A stretch of DNA of 64,000 nucleotides, taken from the NCBI GenBank assembly GCA_017398125.1, contig JAFQHE010000047.1, positions 1 to 64,000 on the forward strand. The letters run 5' to 3'. The notes below the pieces were generated by a model. It searched no databases. It worked only from the letters and a program-made list of their open reading frames with translations, and was not told where the DNA came from. Source of the stretch: Bacteroidales bacterium (GTDB taxonomy: Bacteria; Bacteroidota; Bacteroidia; Bacteroidales; UBA932). The translations under genes and the position numbers were made by a program. Below are positions 17,557 to 25,846 of the stretch, piece by piece. Position 1 is the first letter of the stretch; the number at the start of each line of letters is the position of its first letter.

Positions 17557-18867
17557 CTACTGATATTGATGTTTTACAAACCATATGTCGTGAAGGCTTA
17601 TATTCACAACAAATTGAACATATCTTTCCCTCACAAGATTCTCCTTGACAGTACCTCTCTGCCCAAAATCAACTGCAACATTTACCGCATTGTAAAGTCT
17701 GTATATAGGCAACGACATTCCAAAGGTGATTCCGGCTGCATTTATCTGATGAGATCCAAGCTGCACATATGATTGCTCATAATAGGCACCAAGTCTGTAT
17801 GTTACCCTCTTCATGTAATATCTTATATCATACTTGTTTGGTGTGAACTCAAATCCGGCTTTGTAATATCCTGCAACACATGGTTTGAATTTGACACCAT
17901 CAGCACCTTCAAACGAAGATTTTGTCCAGTCCTGTCTCATATAGTCAAAACCGAACATCCATTTGTCCTTTTTCCTTATTGAGAAACCTGCAGAAAATTC
18001 CTGAGGGATCTTGATTTTTGCATCTTCTGAAAGTGTGTTAACTACAGTATCTCTCACATTTTCATCATAAGCATAGGCAAATCTGTTAAAATCTCCCTTG
18101 AGTTTTGCTGCCATCCTATATGTTGCACCCACTGTAAGATCAACATCCTTCTCCTTGTCCAAAATTCCAAAATATTGGATACCAATTCTTGCAGAAGATG
18201 CACCAAGTGCATAATCCCATCCTGTTTCAAGTGATCTCATGGAGCCCGCCGATGTGTTGAACATCACATTGCTGTATCTGTCAAGTGCTCCAAAATAGTA
18301 GATATATTCCGCACCCAATGAAAAATGCTTGAAGAAGTTCATTGAAGCACCAATGAAAAACTGGTTTATGCTTCCTGTACCATATTTCTGATACTTTATA
18401 TCTCCATATTTTGAAACAAGCTCCTTGTCGGTCTCTGTAGATTCAAATTTGTATCCTATATCGCTGTATGGTGATATACCTACAATAAGCGCAGATTTTT
18501 TGTAAATTGGTGCTGTAAAAACAATATTGTGCATATTGAAGGTGTTGTATGCAGATTTTGTCTTTCCGTCGGAGTTGTAAAAATTCTTCTGAGAAATACC
18601 AAAATCAAGCATAAAAGACAATGTATCCCTCTGGGTAATTGAAGCTGGATTCAAATAGTTGATGTAACGGTTATCCCTTACTCCTACACCTATTCCGCCC
18701 ATTCCCCTGTTAATGGCTGTTCCTTGTTTTACAATCTCACCTATACCGTATAATGAATACGGAGTATATGTTCCCAAAGCATCTGTTGTCTGAGCCTTGG
18801 AAATATTTACTCCAACCATAAAAACCAATATGGCAAGGAAAATTCCTTTAATTCTGCTTTTGCGCAT
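17557..18867 (-). CDS. outer membrane beta-barrel protein
   Basis: 436 residues with a signal peptide (FLAILVFMVGVNISKAQ). The start of the mature protein, YTPYSLYGIGEIVKQGTAINRGMGGIGVG, resembles FadL/OMPP1-like barrels of Bacteroidota. Alternating hydrophobic strands continue to the end (aromatic-rich, for example YVQFVVNISLHDIWFVKHQYQ). The transported or bound compound is unknown. Its first 20 nt overlap the end of coaX, so the two are translationally coupled. Confidence 0.85.
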   Translation of the reverse strand: MRKSRIKGIFLAILVFMVGVNISKAQTTDALGTYTPYSLYGIGEIVKQGTAINRGMGGIGVGVRDNRYINYLNPASITQRDTLSFMLDFGISQKNFYNSDGKTKSAYNTFNMHNIVFTAPIYKKSALIVGISPYSDIGYKFESTETDKELVSKYGDIKYQKYGTGSINQFFIGASMNFFKHFSLGAEYIYYFGALDRYSNVMFNTSAGSMRSLETGWDYALGASSARIGIQYFGILDKEKDVDLTVGATYRMAAKLKGDFNRFAYAYDENVRDTVVNTLSEDAKIKIPQEFSAGFSIRKKDKWMFGFDYMRQDWTKSSFEGADGVKFKPCVAGYYKAGFEFTPNKYDIRYYMKRVTYRLGAYYEQSYVQLGSHQINAAGITFGMSLPIYRLYNAVNVAVDFGQRGTVKENLVRERYVQFVVNISLHDIWFVKHQYQ

Positions 18868-19582
18868 AATAGTCCGCTATTTGGGCTAAACCCATCAATA
18901 CTAAATTAGGGGCAACAAAGATGGCACTTTTCATTTTTTTTGCAAAATAAAATGCGTCTCCTCCCGTAAAAACTATTGTAGATTCAGGATTTTTGTTGAT
19001 ATATCCCTCTACTTCAAAAATCAGACCTAAAACTACACCGGCGGTCATTGCCGTTCCGGTATCAACTCCAATTTCAGGAAAATCTTCTACCGGTTTTATC
19101 ATTGGCAGCCTTTTTGTAAAAGTATTAAGTGCTCTGAATCTGCTTGTTAGACCCAAAGATATATTTCCTCCCACTAAAGTGCCCTCTTTATTTACAAAAT
19201 CTACCGTAAGGGCTGTTCCAAAATCAAACTTGATACATTCCTTACCTGGAAACATCATTGCAACAGCCAAAGCCCCCGCTATACGGTCTGCACCAAGACC
19301 CTTTGCAGGAAACTGGTAATTCAAATCAACAGGCAACTCTGTACGATAATCAAGAAGTATAAATTTGCGGCATCTCTGCTCCAACAGGGTATTGAGTTCC
19401 GGATTATCCTCCCTGACATTTGAGAAAACAATAACATTTACCACATTATCGCCAAGATGCGAAAAAATAAAAGACGGGATATCTTCATTTTGAGAACTTC
19501 TGTGTATCTCCTTCAGAATCCCTTCTTCTTCAAACGCAACCTTACAATTGGTATTGCCAAGATCTATCAAAAAATTTACCAC
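18848..19582 (-). CDS. coaX: type III pantothenate kinase
   Basis: 244 residues, starting at a GTG. The N-terminal phosphate loop is NFLIDLGNTNCKVA. Further motifs are KGLGADRIAGALA and KFDFGTALTVDF, the ASKHA-fold ATP and pantothenate sites, and GLTSRFRALNTFTKRLP. The reaction is ATP-dependent phosphorylation of pantothenate, the first step of coenzyme A synthesis, in the cytoplasm. No ATG gives a better start: the GTG lies 19 nt after the mfd stop and directly below a -7 promoter element. It overlaps the next gene by 20 nt. Confidence 0.93.
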   Translation of the reverse strand: MVNFLIDLGNTNCKVAFEEEGILKEIHRSSQNEDIPSFIFSHLGDNVVNVIVFSNVREDNPELNTLLEQRCRKFILLDYRTELPVDLNYQFPAKGLGADRIAGALAVAMMFPGKECIKFDFGTALTVDFVNKEGTLVGGNISLGLTSRFRALNTFTKRLPMIKPVEDFPEIGVDTGTAMTAGVVLGLIFEVEGYINKNPESTIVFTGGDAFYFAKKMKSAIFVAPNLVLMGLAQIADYYAQKQN

Positions 19583-19586
19583 TTTG

Positions 19587-19594
19587 CAAATATA
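19587..19594 (-). promoter_or_regulatory. -7 promoter element at coaX
   Basis: Minus-strand TATATTTG with only 4 nt before the GTG start; a second TATATTTG lies 22 nt upstream (19609-19616). If used, the transcript would be nearly leaderless. Confidence 0.4.
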
Positions 19595-19601
19595 ATAAAT
19601 T

Positions 19602-22600
19602 TCAACTGCAAATATACACAGCTTTTTTCATTTGAGTAACAATATTATATGCTTTTTCCATACTGTCAACCCCCACGACACGGAGCATAAGTTTATTGTT
19701 CTGCTCCTTTACCCTGAACTCTTTTGTCCTTCCATTCAAATATCCAAGTATTGAAGCAAAGAGGTCAGACTGGTAATATGGAGACTTCTGATTGTGTACA
19801 AAGTAAGCCAACATTATACCATTCTTTATCACAATACGTTCAAATCCGAGTTTTATAGCCTCCTTTCTCAATCTTACAACATAGGTGAGCTGCATGAGCT
19901 GTTCAGGCAATTCACCAAACCTGTCTTTGAGTTCTTCAATGAATTTCTGGAGTTTTGACTCTTCATTAATGGTATCAAGTTCTTTGTACAGACGTATCTT
20001 TTCTGATATTTGGGGGATATAGTTGTCGGGAATGAGAAGTTCAAGGTCTGTATCTATAGAACAGTCTGTTATATAAATCTCTTCCTCTTTCAGTGTCTCA
20101 TTGTAGATATTGCTGTTCTCCACTCCCCTCTTCATCTCCTTAAGGTTTATTCCTGCTGCACTTTTGGTGCGTGCATACTCCTCCTGCTTGATTTCAACAA
20201 ATGCTTCAGACAATATACGCTGGTATGTCTCAAAACCCATATCCGCAATAAATCCGCTCTGCTCACCTCCAAGAAGGTTTCCCGCACCACGTATATCAAG
20301 ATCCTGCATTGCTATATTGAAACCGCTTCCCAAGTCAGAAAAAGCCTCAATAGCTCTCAATCTTCGCCTTGCATCGTCAGATATAGATACCATCGGCGGT
20401 ACTATAAGGTAACAGAAAGCTTTTATATTTGAACGTCCTACCCTACCACGAAGCTGATGGAGGTCACTCAATCCGAAATTCTGGGCCTGATTTATTATTA
20501 TGGTATTTGCGTTTGGAACATCTATTCCATTCTCTACTATTGTTGTTGCAACAAGCACATCATAATCTCCAGCCATAAAATCGAGAATTTTGCCTTCGAG
20601 TTCCTTAGGATCCATCTGGCCATGGCCTACACAGGTCTTTATTCCCGGACATATTCTTTTGAGAATATCCTCCACTGCCAATATATCCTCAACTTTATTA
20701 TGCACAAAATAGACCTGTCCTCCCCTCTCAATTTCATATTTGATTATCTCTCTTATATAATCTTCATTAAAGTCCATTATCTCTGTCTGGACAGGCAGCC
20801 TGTTTGGCGGAGGGGTATTTATAATGGAGAGGTCACGCGCACCTAAAAGTGAAAACTGAAGAGTTCTTGGAATTGGTGTAGCAGTTAAAGTAAGTGTATC
20901 TACAGCAAGTTTTATCTGCTTCAACCTCTCCTTTGCAGCCACTCCAAACTTCTGCTCTTCATCTATTATAAGCAAACCAAGATCTTTAAACTCTATCTCC
21001 TTATTCAACAATCTGTGGGTACCAATAATTATATCAATTTTGCCCTCTTTCAATCTTTGGGCAATATCCTTTATCTCTTTAGTACTTTTAAGTCTGCTTA
21101 TATACTCTATGTTGCATGGAAAATCTTTTAATCTTCCCGCAAATGTCTTATAGTGCTGAAGCGCAAGAATGGTAGTAGGTACAAGCAGTGCAACCTGTTT
21201 GTTGTCAGCTACCGCTTTAAATGCTGCCCTGACTGCCACCTCAGTCTTGCCAAAACCCACATCTCCACATACCAGTCTGTCCATCGGATACTCCCTCTCC
21301 ATATCCTCCTTGACAGCTTTGGTTGCCTTTAACTGGTCAGGAGTATCTTCATACATGAAAGAGGCTTCAAGTTCGTGTTGGAGATAACTGTCGGGAGAAT
21401 ATGAAAATCCTTTTGCCTGACGTCTCTCCGCATACAATTTTATAAGATCCTTGGCTATATCCTTTACCTTTGACTTGGTTGTATTCTTGAGTTTTTCCCA
21501 AGCTCCTGTTCCAAGTTTATATATTTTTGGAGGAGTACCGTCTTTTGATTTATATCTTGATATTCTGTGTATACCATGAATTGATACAAAAATCACATCA
21601 TTATCCTTGTATACAAGTTTTATGGCCTCCTGAACCTTTCCATTTATATTGGTCTTTACAAGTCCTCCAAAGACTCCTATACCATGATCAATATGAACCA
21701 CATAGTCACCTATCTGAAATGCACTGAGTTCGTTTAGTGTAAGCCGTTCGCTTACCGGCACCTCCCTTTTAACCTTAACCCTATGGTATCTGTTGAATAT
21801 CTGATGGTCGGTATAAAGGCAAACCTTTGCATCATGATCTATAAATCCTGAATGTACGGAGTATTTTATATGTTCAAAAACAGGTATATTTTTTGGATTG
21901 TCTCCCTCATTGTGCGCAAAAATGCTCCTTAATCTCTCTATCTGTTTTGGATTGTCGCTACTTATAAATACTTTGTACCCGACACTTGTCTTATCTTTTA
22001 TATTATTGAGAAGCAGATCAAAATTTTTATTGAAAGATGGTTGTAGAGATGTATTGTAAGTTATTTTAAATATACCATCACCATCCTCCGGAAAAGTGTT
22101 TACCGTACTTCCCAAAGATGGATTTTCAAGATATATATTTTTAAACTTTGCGGCAGAAACAAAAGCCTCCTTAAGCTCTTCATTGGCAAAGTCAGTATAT
22201 TTGTCTATCCAAACAAATGTCTCTTTCTGCACATAATCAAATATTGAAACACTTTCCAATTCCGACAATTCACCATCACTATATATATTTGGAAAAATCT
22301 CTACACTCTGCAATGAATCTATAGACCGTTGTGTGTTTATATCAAAATGCTTTATACTCTCAACATTATCTCCCCAAAAATCAAGTCTATATGGTTTTTC
22401 ATCGGAAAATGAGAAAAGATCAATAATGCCTCCCCTTAATGCAAACTGACCTGGTTCACTTACAAAATCTACCTTTTCAAAATTATAGGCATACAGTGTT
22501 TCCTTTATAAACTCATGTGATAATGAATCATTTACTGATATTTTAAGTAAATTTTCCTTGAGGCTCTTATGGTTTAATATCTTTTCATATATAGCCCCGG

Positions 22601-23000
22601 GATAAGTTACAAAAAGGATAAAATTTCCTTTAAATTCTCCTTCATTAAAACTGTTCAGGGCACTTATTGCAGCACTTCTCTGCACCTTTTGAGAAGAATC
22701 CTTTATGGTACTTATCCTTGAAACCTGATGAGATGAAGTTGGAAAATAGAAAACACTCTCCTCACCTATTATATTATACATATCATTGGTAAAGAATTGT
22801 GCCTCCTCCCTATTAGGCAGAACTGCAATATGTATACCTTTACCATAACTCATTATAGCATCTCCAACAGCATAAGCCTTGGAAGATGCATATAAACCGT
22901 CAATTACAGCTTTATTACCTCTTTTGTCATTTAAAAAGGAGAGAAGTTCCTTTTGGGCTCTTCTTGATGAGAGAATATTTATAAAATTTGCAGATTCCAT
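19602..23000 (-). CDS. mfd: transcription-repair coupling factor Mfd
   Basis: 1132 residues, normal for the family. The UvrB-like N-terminal half includes GQFALRGGIIDLFSF (about 184-198). The RNA-polymerase-interacting CarD-like domain is at about 425-490 (FQIGDYVVHIDHGIGVFGG). The RecG-like motor follows: Walker A GDVGFGKTE (579-587), IDEEQKFG, TATPIPRTLQ and QLRGRVGRS. A C-terminal TRCF domain ends the protein. Mfd removes RNA polymerase stalled at DNA lesions and recruits UvrA. It is divergent from ruvB, across a 417-nt AT-rich region. Confidence 0.97.
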   Translation of the reverse strand: MESANFINILSSRRAQKELLSFLNDKRGNKAVIDGLYASSKAYAVGDAIMSYGKGIHIAVLPNREEAQFFTNDMYNIIGEESVFYFPTSSHQVSRISTIKDSSQKVQRSAAISALNSFNEGEFKGNFILFVTYPGAIYEKILNHKSLKENLLKISVNDSLSHEFIKETLYAYNFEKVDFVSEPGQFALRGGIIDLFSFSDEKPYRLDFWGDNVESIKHFDINTQRSIDSLQSVEIFPNIYSDGELSELESVSIFDYVQKETFVWIDKYTDFANEELKEAFVSAAKFKNIYLENPSLGSTVNTFPEDGDGIFKITYNTSLQPSFNKNFDLLLNNIKDKTSVGYKVFISSDNPKQIERLRSIFAHNEGDNPKNIPVFEHIKYSVHSGFIDHDAKVCLYTDHQIFNRYHRVKVKREVPVSERLTLNELSAFQIGDYVVHIDHGIGVFGGLVKTNINGKVQEAIKLVYKDNDVIFVSIHGIHRISRYKSKDGTPPKIYKLGTGAWEKLKNTTKSKVKDIAKDLIKLYAERRQAKGFSYSPDSYLQHELEASFMYEDTPDQLKATKAVKEDMEREYPMDRLVCGDVGFGKTEVAVRAAFKAVADNKQVALLVPTTILALQHYKTFAGRLKDFPCNIEYISRLKSTKEIKDIAQRLKEGKIDIIIGTHRLLNKEIEFKDLGLLIIDEEQKFGVAAKERLKQIKLAVDTLTLTATPIPRTLQFSLLGARDLSIINTPPPNRLPVQTEIMDFNEDYIREIIKYEIERGGQVYFVHNKVEDILAVEDILKRICPGIKTCVGHGQMDPKELEGKILDFMAGDYDVLVATTIVENGIDVPNANTIIINQAQNFGLSDLHQLRGRVGRSNIKAFCYLIVPPMVSISDDARRRLRAIEAFSDLGSGFNIAMQDLDIRGAGNLLGGEQSGFIADMGFETYQRILSEAFVEIKQEEYARTKSAAGINLKEMKRGVENSNIYNETLKEEEIYITDCSIDTDLELLIPDNYIPQISEKIRLYKELDTINEESKLQKFIEELKDRFGELPEQLMQLTYVVRLRKEAIKLGFERIVIKNGIMLAYFVHNQKSPYYQSDLFASILGYLNGRTKEFRVKEQNNKLMLRVVGVDSMEKAYNIVTQMKKAVYICS

Positions 23001-23183
23001 TTACCCTACAAATAAAAGCAAGTTTTTAACAATTATCAAAAAAAGCTGTTGAAAAGTTATTAATATCTCTGTTAAGAACTCTTGATAAATAATTTTCTTT
23101 TTTCACTTTTCTTGTATATACAGCCAATACCTGTAATGTTCCAAGAGATTTTATCAATATTTCCTATTAATTTCCAACAATGC

Positions 23184-23355
23184 TTATCAACAGGTTTTAA
23201 TTGTTGATATTGAATTGCAATTTTTTTCAACATATGTTTATAATAATTTATATATAACTGAAAATCAATTTGTAAAATAAAAAAATTACAGTTAATAAAG
23301 TGTTGATATAATATTACTTTATAAACACTTGTGTTGATATAAACAGTTATCAACA
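23184..23355. repeat. cluster of five TTATCAACA-like 9-mers
   Basis: TTATCAACA at 23184-23192 and 23347-23355 on the plus strand; ATATCAACA on the minus strand at 23202-23210, 23301-23309 and 23332-23340. The motif differs from the DnaA box TTATCCACA at one position. The same word recurs twice between mdh and tonB (37192-37202, 37268-37278). Confidence 0.5.
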
Positions 23356-23405
23356 AATTAACACGCAATAATAAAAATCAAGATTAGTATTAAAAAGAAA
23401 AGATT

Positions 23406-23413
23406 TATATTTG
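23406..23413 (+). promoter_or_regulatory. -7 promoter element at ruvB
   Basis: TATATTTG ends 4 nt before the ruvB ATG. No good -33 partner is seen. The geometry matches that of coaX. Confidence 0.4.
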
Positions 23414-23417
23414 TATT

Positions 23418-24443
23418 ATGAATGTTGTTGACGAAAAATTTGATCCTAGAAAAATTTCTGAGTTTTCTGAGAAGGATATTGAGGGTGTAATAAGGCCCAA
23501 GGAGTTTGAAGATTTTTCAGGACAGGAAAAAATTCTGGAAAATCTTAAAATTTTTGTAAAGGCTGCCAAACTTAGGGGAGAGTCGCTTGACCATGTTTTG
23601 CTCCATGGCCCTCCAGGTTTGGGTAAGACCACTCTTGCAAATATAATAGCAAATGAGCTTGGAGTTGATATGAAAATTACTTCCGGTCCTGTTCTTGACA
23701 AACCTGGTGATCTTGCCGGTCTTCTTACAGGACTTGAAGCTGGTGATGTACTATTTATAGATGAGATTCACCGTTTGTCTCCTATTGTAGAGGAGTATCT
23801 CTATTCGGCAATGGAAGATTTCAGGATAGATATAATGATAGATAAGGGACCTGGTGCCCGTTCTGTCCAGATATCACTCAATCCTTTTACATTGGTTGGT
23901 GCAACAACAAGAAGCGGATTGCTTACTTCACCTCTCAGGGCAAGATTTGGAATACAATGTCATCTTGAATACTATGATGCGGTAACTCTACAGAAAATTG
24001 TTCAGAGAAGTGCCAAAATTCTCAATATAGAGACTGATACCGATGCGGCATTGGAAATTGCCTGCCGTAGTCGTGGAACCCCAAGAATTGCCAATGCTTT
24101 ATTGAGAAGGGTGAGGGATTTTGCCCAGGTAAAGGGAAGTGGAAAAATAGATCTTAAAATTACAAGATATGCCCTCGATGCATTGAATATAGATAAACGG
24201 GGACTTGATCTTATGGATAACAAGATACTTACCACTATAATTGACAAATTTAAAGGTGGTCCTGTTGGTGTAGGAACTATTGCAACTGCAGTAGGTGAAG
24301 ATGCAGGTACTCTTGAGGAGGTTTATGAACCGTTTCTAATTAAAGAGGGATTCATCCATAGAACACCACGTGGCAGAGAGGTTACAGAATTGGCATACAA
24401 ACACCTTGGAATATCAAAGTATAGGGAGGATACTCTTTTTTAA
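23418..24443 (+). CDS. ruvB: Holliday junction branch migration helicase RuvB
   Basis: 341 residues. N-terminal [15 protein letters not shown], Walker [10 protein letters not shown] (64-72 region), Walker [11 protein letters not shown], sensor GATTRSGLL and the winged helix near the C-terminus ([16 protein letters not shown]). As a hexamer it drives branch migration with RuvA, encoded here at 45.4 kb. The ATG at 23418 agrees with the usual N-terminus of Bacteroidota homologues. It is followed by an unrelated Ntn hydrolase gene 80 nt downstream. Confidence 0.97.
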   Translation: MNVVDEKFDPRKISEFSEKDIEGVIRPKEFEDFSGQEKILENLKIFVKAAKLRGESLDHVLLHGPPGLGKTTLANIIANELGVDMKITSGPVLDKPGDLAGLLTGLEAGDVLFIDEIHRLSPIVEEYLYSAMEDFRIDIMIDKGPGARSVQISLNPFTLVGATTRSGLLTSPLRARFGIQCHLEYYDAVTLQKIVQRSAKILNIETDTDAALEIACRSRGTPRIANALLRRVRDFAQVKGSGKIDLKITRYALDALNIDKRGLDLMDNKILTTIIDKFKGGPVGVGTIATAVGEDAGTLEEVYEPFLIKEGFIHRTPRGREVTELAYKHLGISKYREDTLF

Positions 24444-24523
24444 AAGTTCCATATAAGTGATTGTAATAAAATAGTACCCTGAAAGTTATTTATATCTGAT
24501 AAAACATTTAAACTTTATAAAAT

Positions 24524-25747
24524 ATGAAAAAAATAGTTTCTCTGTTATTTTTATTCGCAGTGCTCTTTGCAACAGATCTTTATTGTTGCACATCTGCAAT
24601 TTTTACAGGTAAGGCTACTCCCGACGGAAGACCTCTTATGTGGAAACATAGGGATACAGGTGAAGAAAATAATAAAGTTGAGTTCTTTAAGGGACCAAAA
24701 TACTCTTTTATAGCACTTATAAACTCTCCAGGAGATCTTAAAGAGGCATGGTGCGGAACAAATGATGCAGGTTTTTCAATTATGAATACAGCATCATATA
24801 ATCTGAACTACGATAATGTTCCCTCTGAGATGATGGATAAGGAGGGTGTGGTTATGTTTAATGCATTGGGCGAATGCAAGACACTTGCAGATTTTGAGAA
24901 ACTTCTTACCAAAATGCAGAAACAGAAACCTATGGGTGTTGAAGGAAACTTTGGAGTGATAGATGCATTTGGTGGTGCGGCTTATTATGAGGTTGGAAAT
25001 GAGAGCTGGACAAAAATAGATGTAAATGATCCTAAAATAGCTCCTCAAGGTTATCTCGTATACTCCAACCACTCCTATACCGGTAAATTGGATGATGGTA
25101 TGGGATATATAAGGTATACAAATGCCGAGTATATAATAAAGAACCATATTGGAAGAGCAGGTGAAATTACTCCTAAATTCATTACCCAGCAGCTTTCAAG
25201 ATCTTTTTACCATTCACTTTTGGGAATAGACCTTGTTAAGGATAATGAAATATTGCAGAGAGGAAGCGGATGGTTCATTGATCAGGATTTTATTCCACGC
25301 AAATCTTCAACATCATCTATGGTAATAGCTGGTATAAAGGAGGGTGAGAATCCTTTAAATACAGTAATGTGGACAATACTTGGTTATCCTCCTGTATCAG
25401 TAGCTGTTCCCCTATTTGTTAAAGCTGGAGAGAATCAGCCTTACTGGATGATTGAGGGTAAAGATTCAGAAAATGCCCTAATGTGTGATATGGCTCTTGA
25501 GTTGAAACATAAAATATTTCATGTAAAGAGAGGAAACGGAAACAGATATATGAATTTCAACCTTATATATAATCCTCAAGGAACAGGTTATATGCAGCAG
25601 CTCAGACCTCTTGAAAACAAGATTTTCAAAATCTCTGAAAAATTTATGGAAGAGAATAAAGATAAAGAGTATAATAAAGTTGCGTTTGACAACTTCTACA
25701 ACACTTTATTTGAGGAGATAAAAACTGTATATTCTAATTTGGAGTAA
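24524..25747 (+). CDS. exported Ntn-hydrolase (C45 / linear amide C-N hydrolase-like)
   Basis: 407 residues with a signal peptide ending at LYC-C: cleavage before Cys22 would expose CTSAIFTGKATPDG, the catalytic N-terminal Cys of this superfamily. Further landmarks are RPLMWKHRDTG, GTNDAGFSIMNTAS and NFGVIDAFGGAAYYEV, which resemble bile-salt hydrolase, penicillin acylase and acyl-CoA:6-APA acyltransferase relatives. It is expected to cleave an amide bond in the periplasm; the substrate is unknown. It follows ruvB on the same strand and ends in a strong hairpin. Confidence 0.78.
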   Translation: MKKIVSLLFLFAVLFATDLYCCTSAIFTGKATPDGRPLMWKHRDTGEENNKVEFFKGPKYSFIALINSPGDLKEAWCGTNDAGFSIMNTASYNLNYDNVPSEMMDKEGVVMFNALGECKTLADFEKLLTKMQKQKPMGVEGNFGVIDAFGGAAYYEVGNESWTKIDVNDPKIAPQGYLVYSNHSYTGKLDDGMGYIRYTNAEYIIKNHIGRAGEITPKFITQQLSRSFYHSLLGIDLVKDNEILQRGSGWFIDQDFIPRKSSTSSMVIAGIKEGENPLNTVMWTILGYPPVSVAVPLFVKAGENQPYWMIEGKDSENALMCDMALELKHKIFHVKRGNGNRYMNFNLIYNPQGTGYMQQLRPLENKIFKISEKFMEENKDKEYNKVAFDNFYNTLFEEIKTVYSNLE

Positions 25748-25786
25748 ATGTTTGCCTGTAAGGCAACTTATAAAACTGTTTCAAAC

Positions 25787-25824
25787 AAAAGAGCGGATGA
25801 TATAATTTTTCACCCGCTCTTTTT
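25787..25824. terminator. bidirectional terminator between the Ntn hydrolase and GH20 genes
   Basis: Arms AAAAGAGCGG (25787-25796) and CCGCTCTTTT (25814-25823) pair perfectly, giving A- and T-tracts for both directions. Confidence 0.8.
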
Positions 25825-25846
25825 ATTCAAGTATTCCAAACTATAG

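Larger units (their letters stand above)
23001..23417. other. AT-rich divergent intergenic region between mfd and ruvB
   Basis: 417 nt with no credible gene. Its main content is a cluster of short motifs related to TTATCAACA (listed separately) and the -7 element of ruvB. Short open frames in it have low-complexity translations and no family resemblance. Confidence 0.7.
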
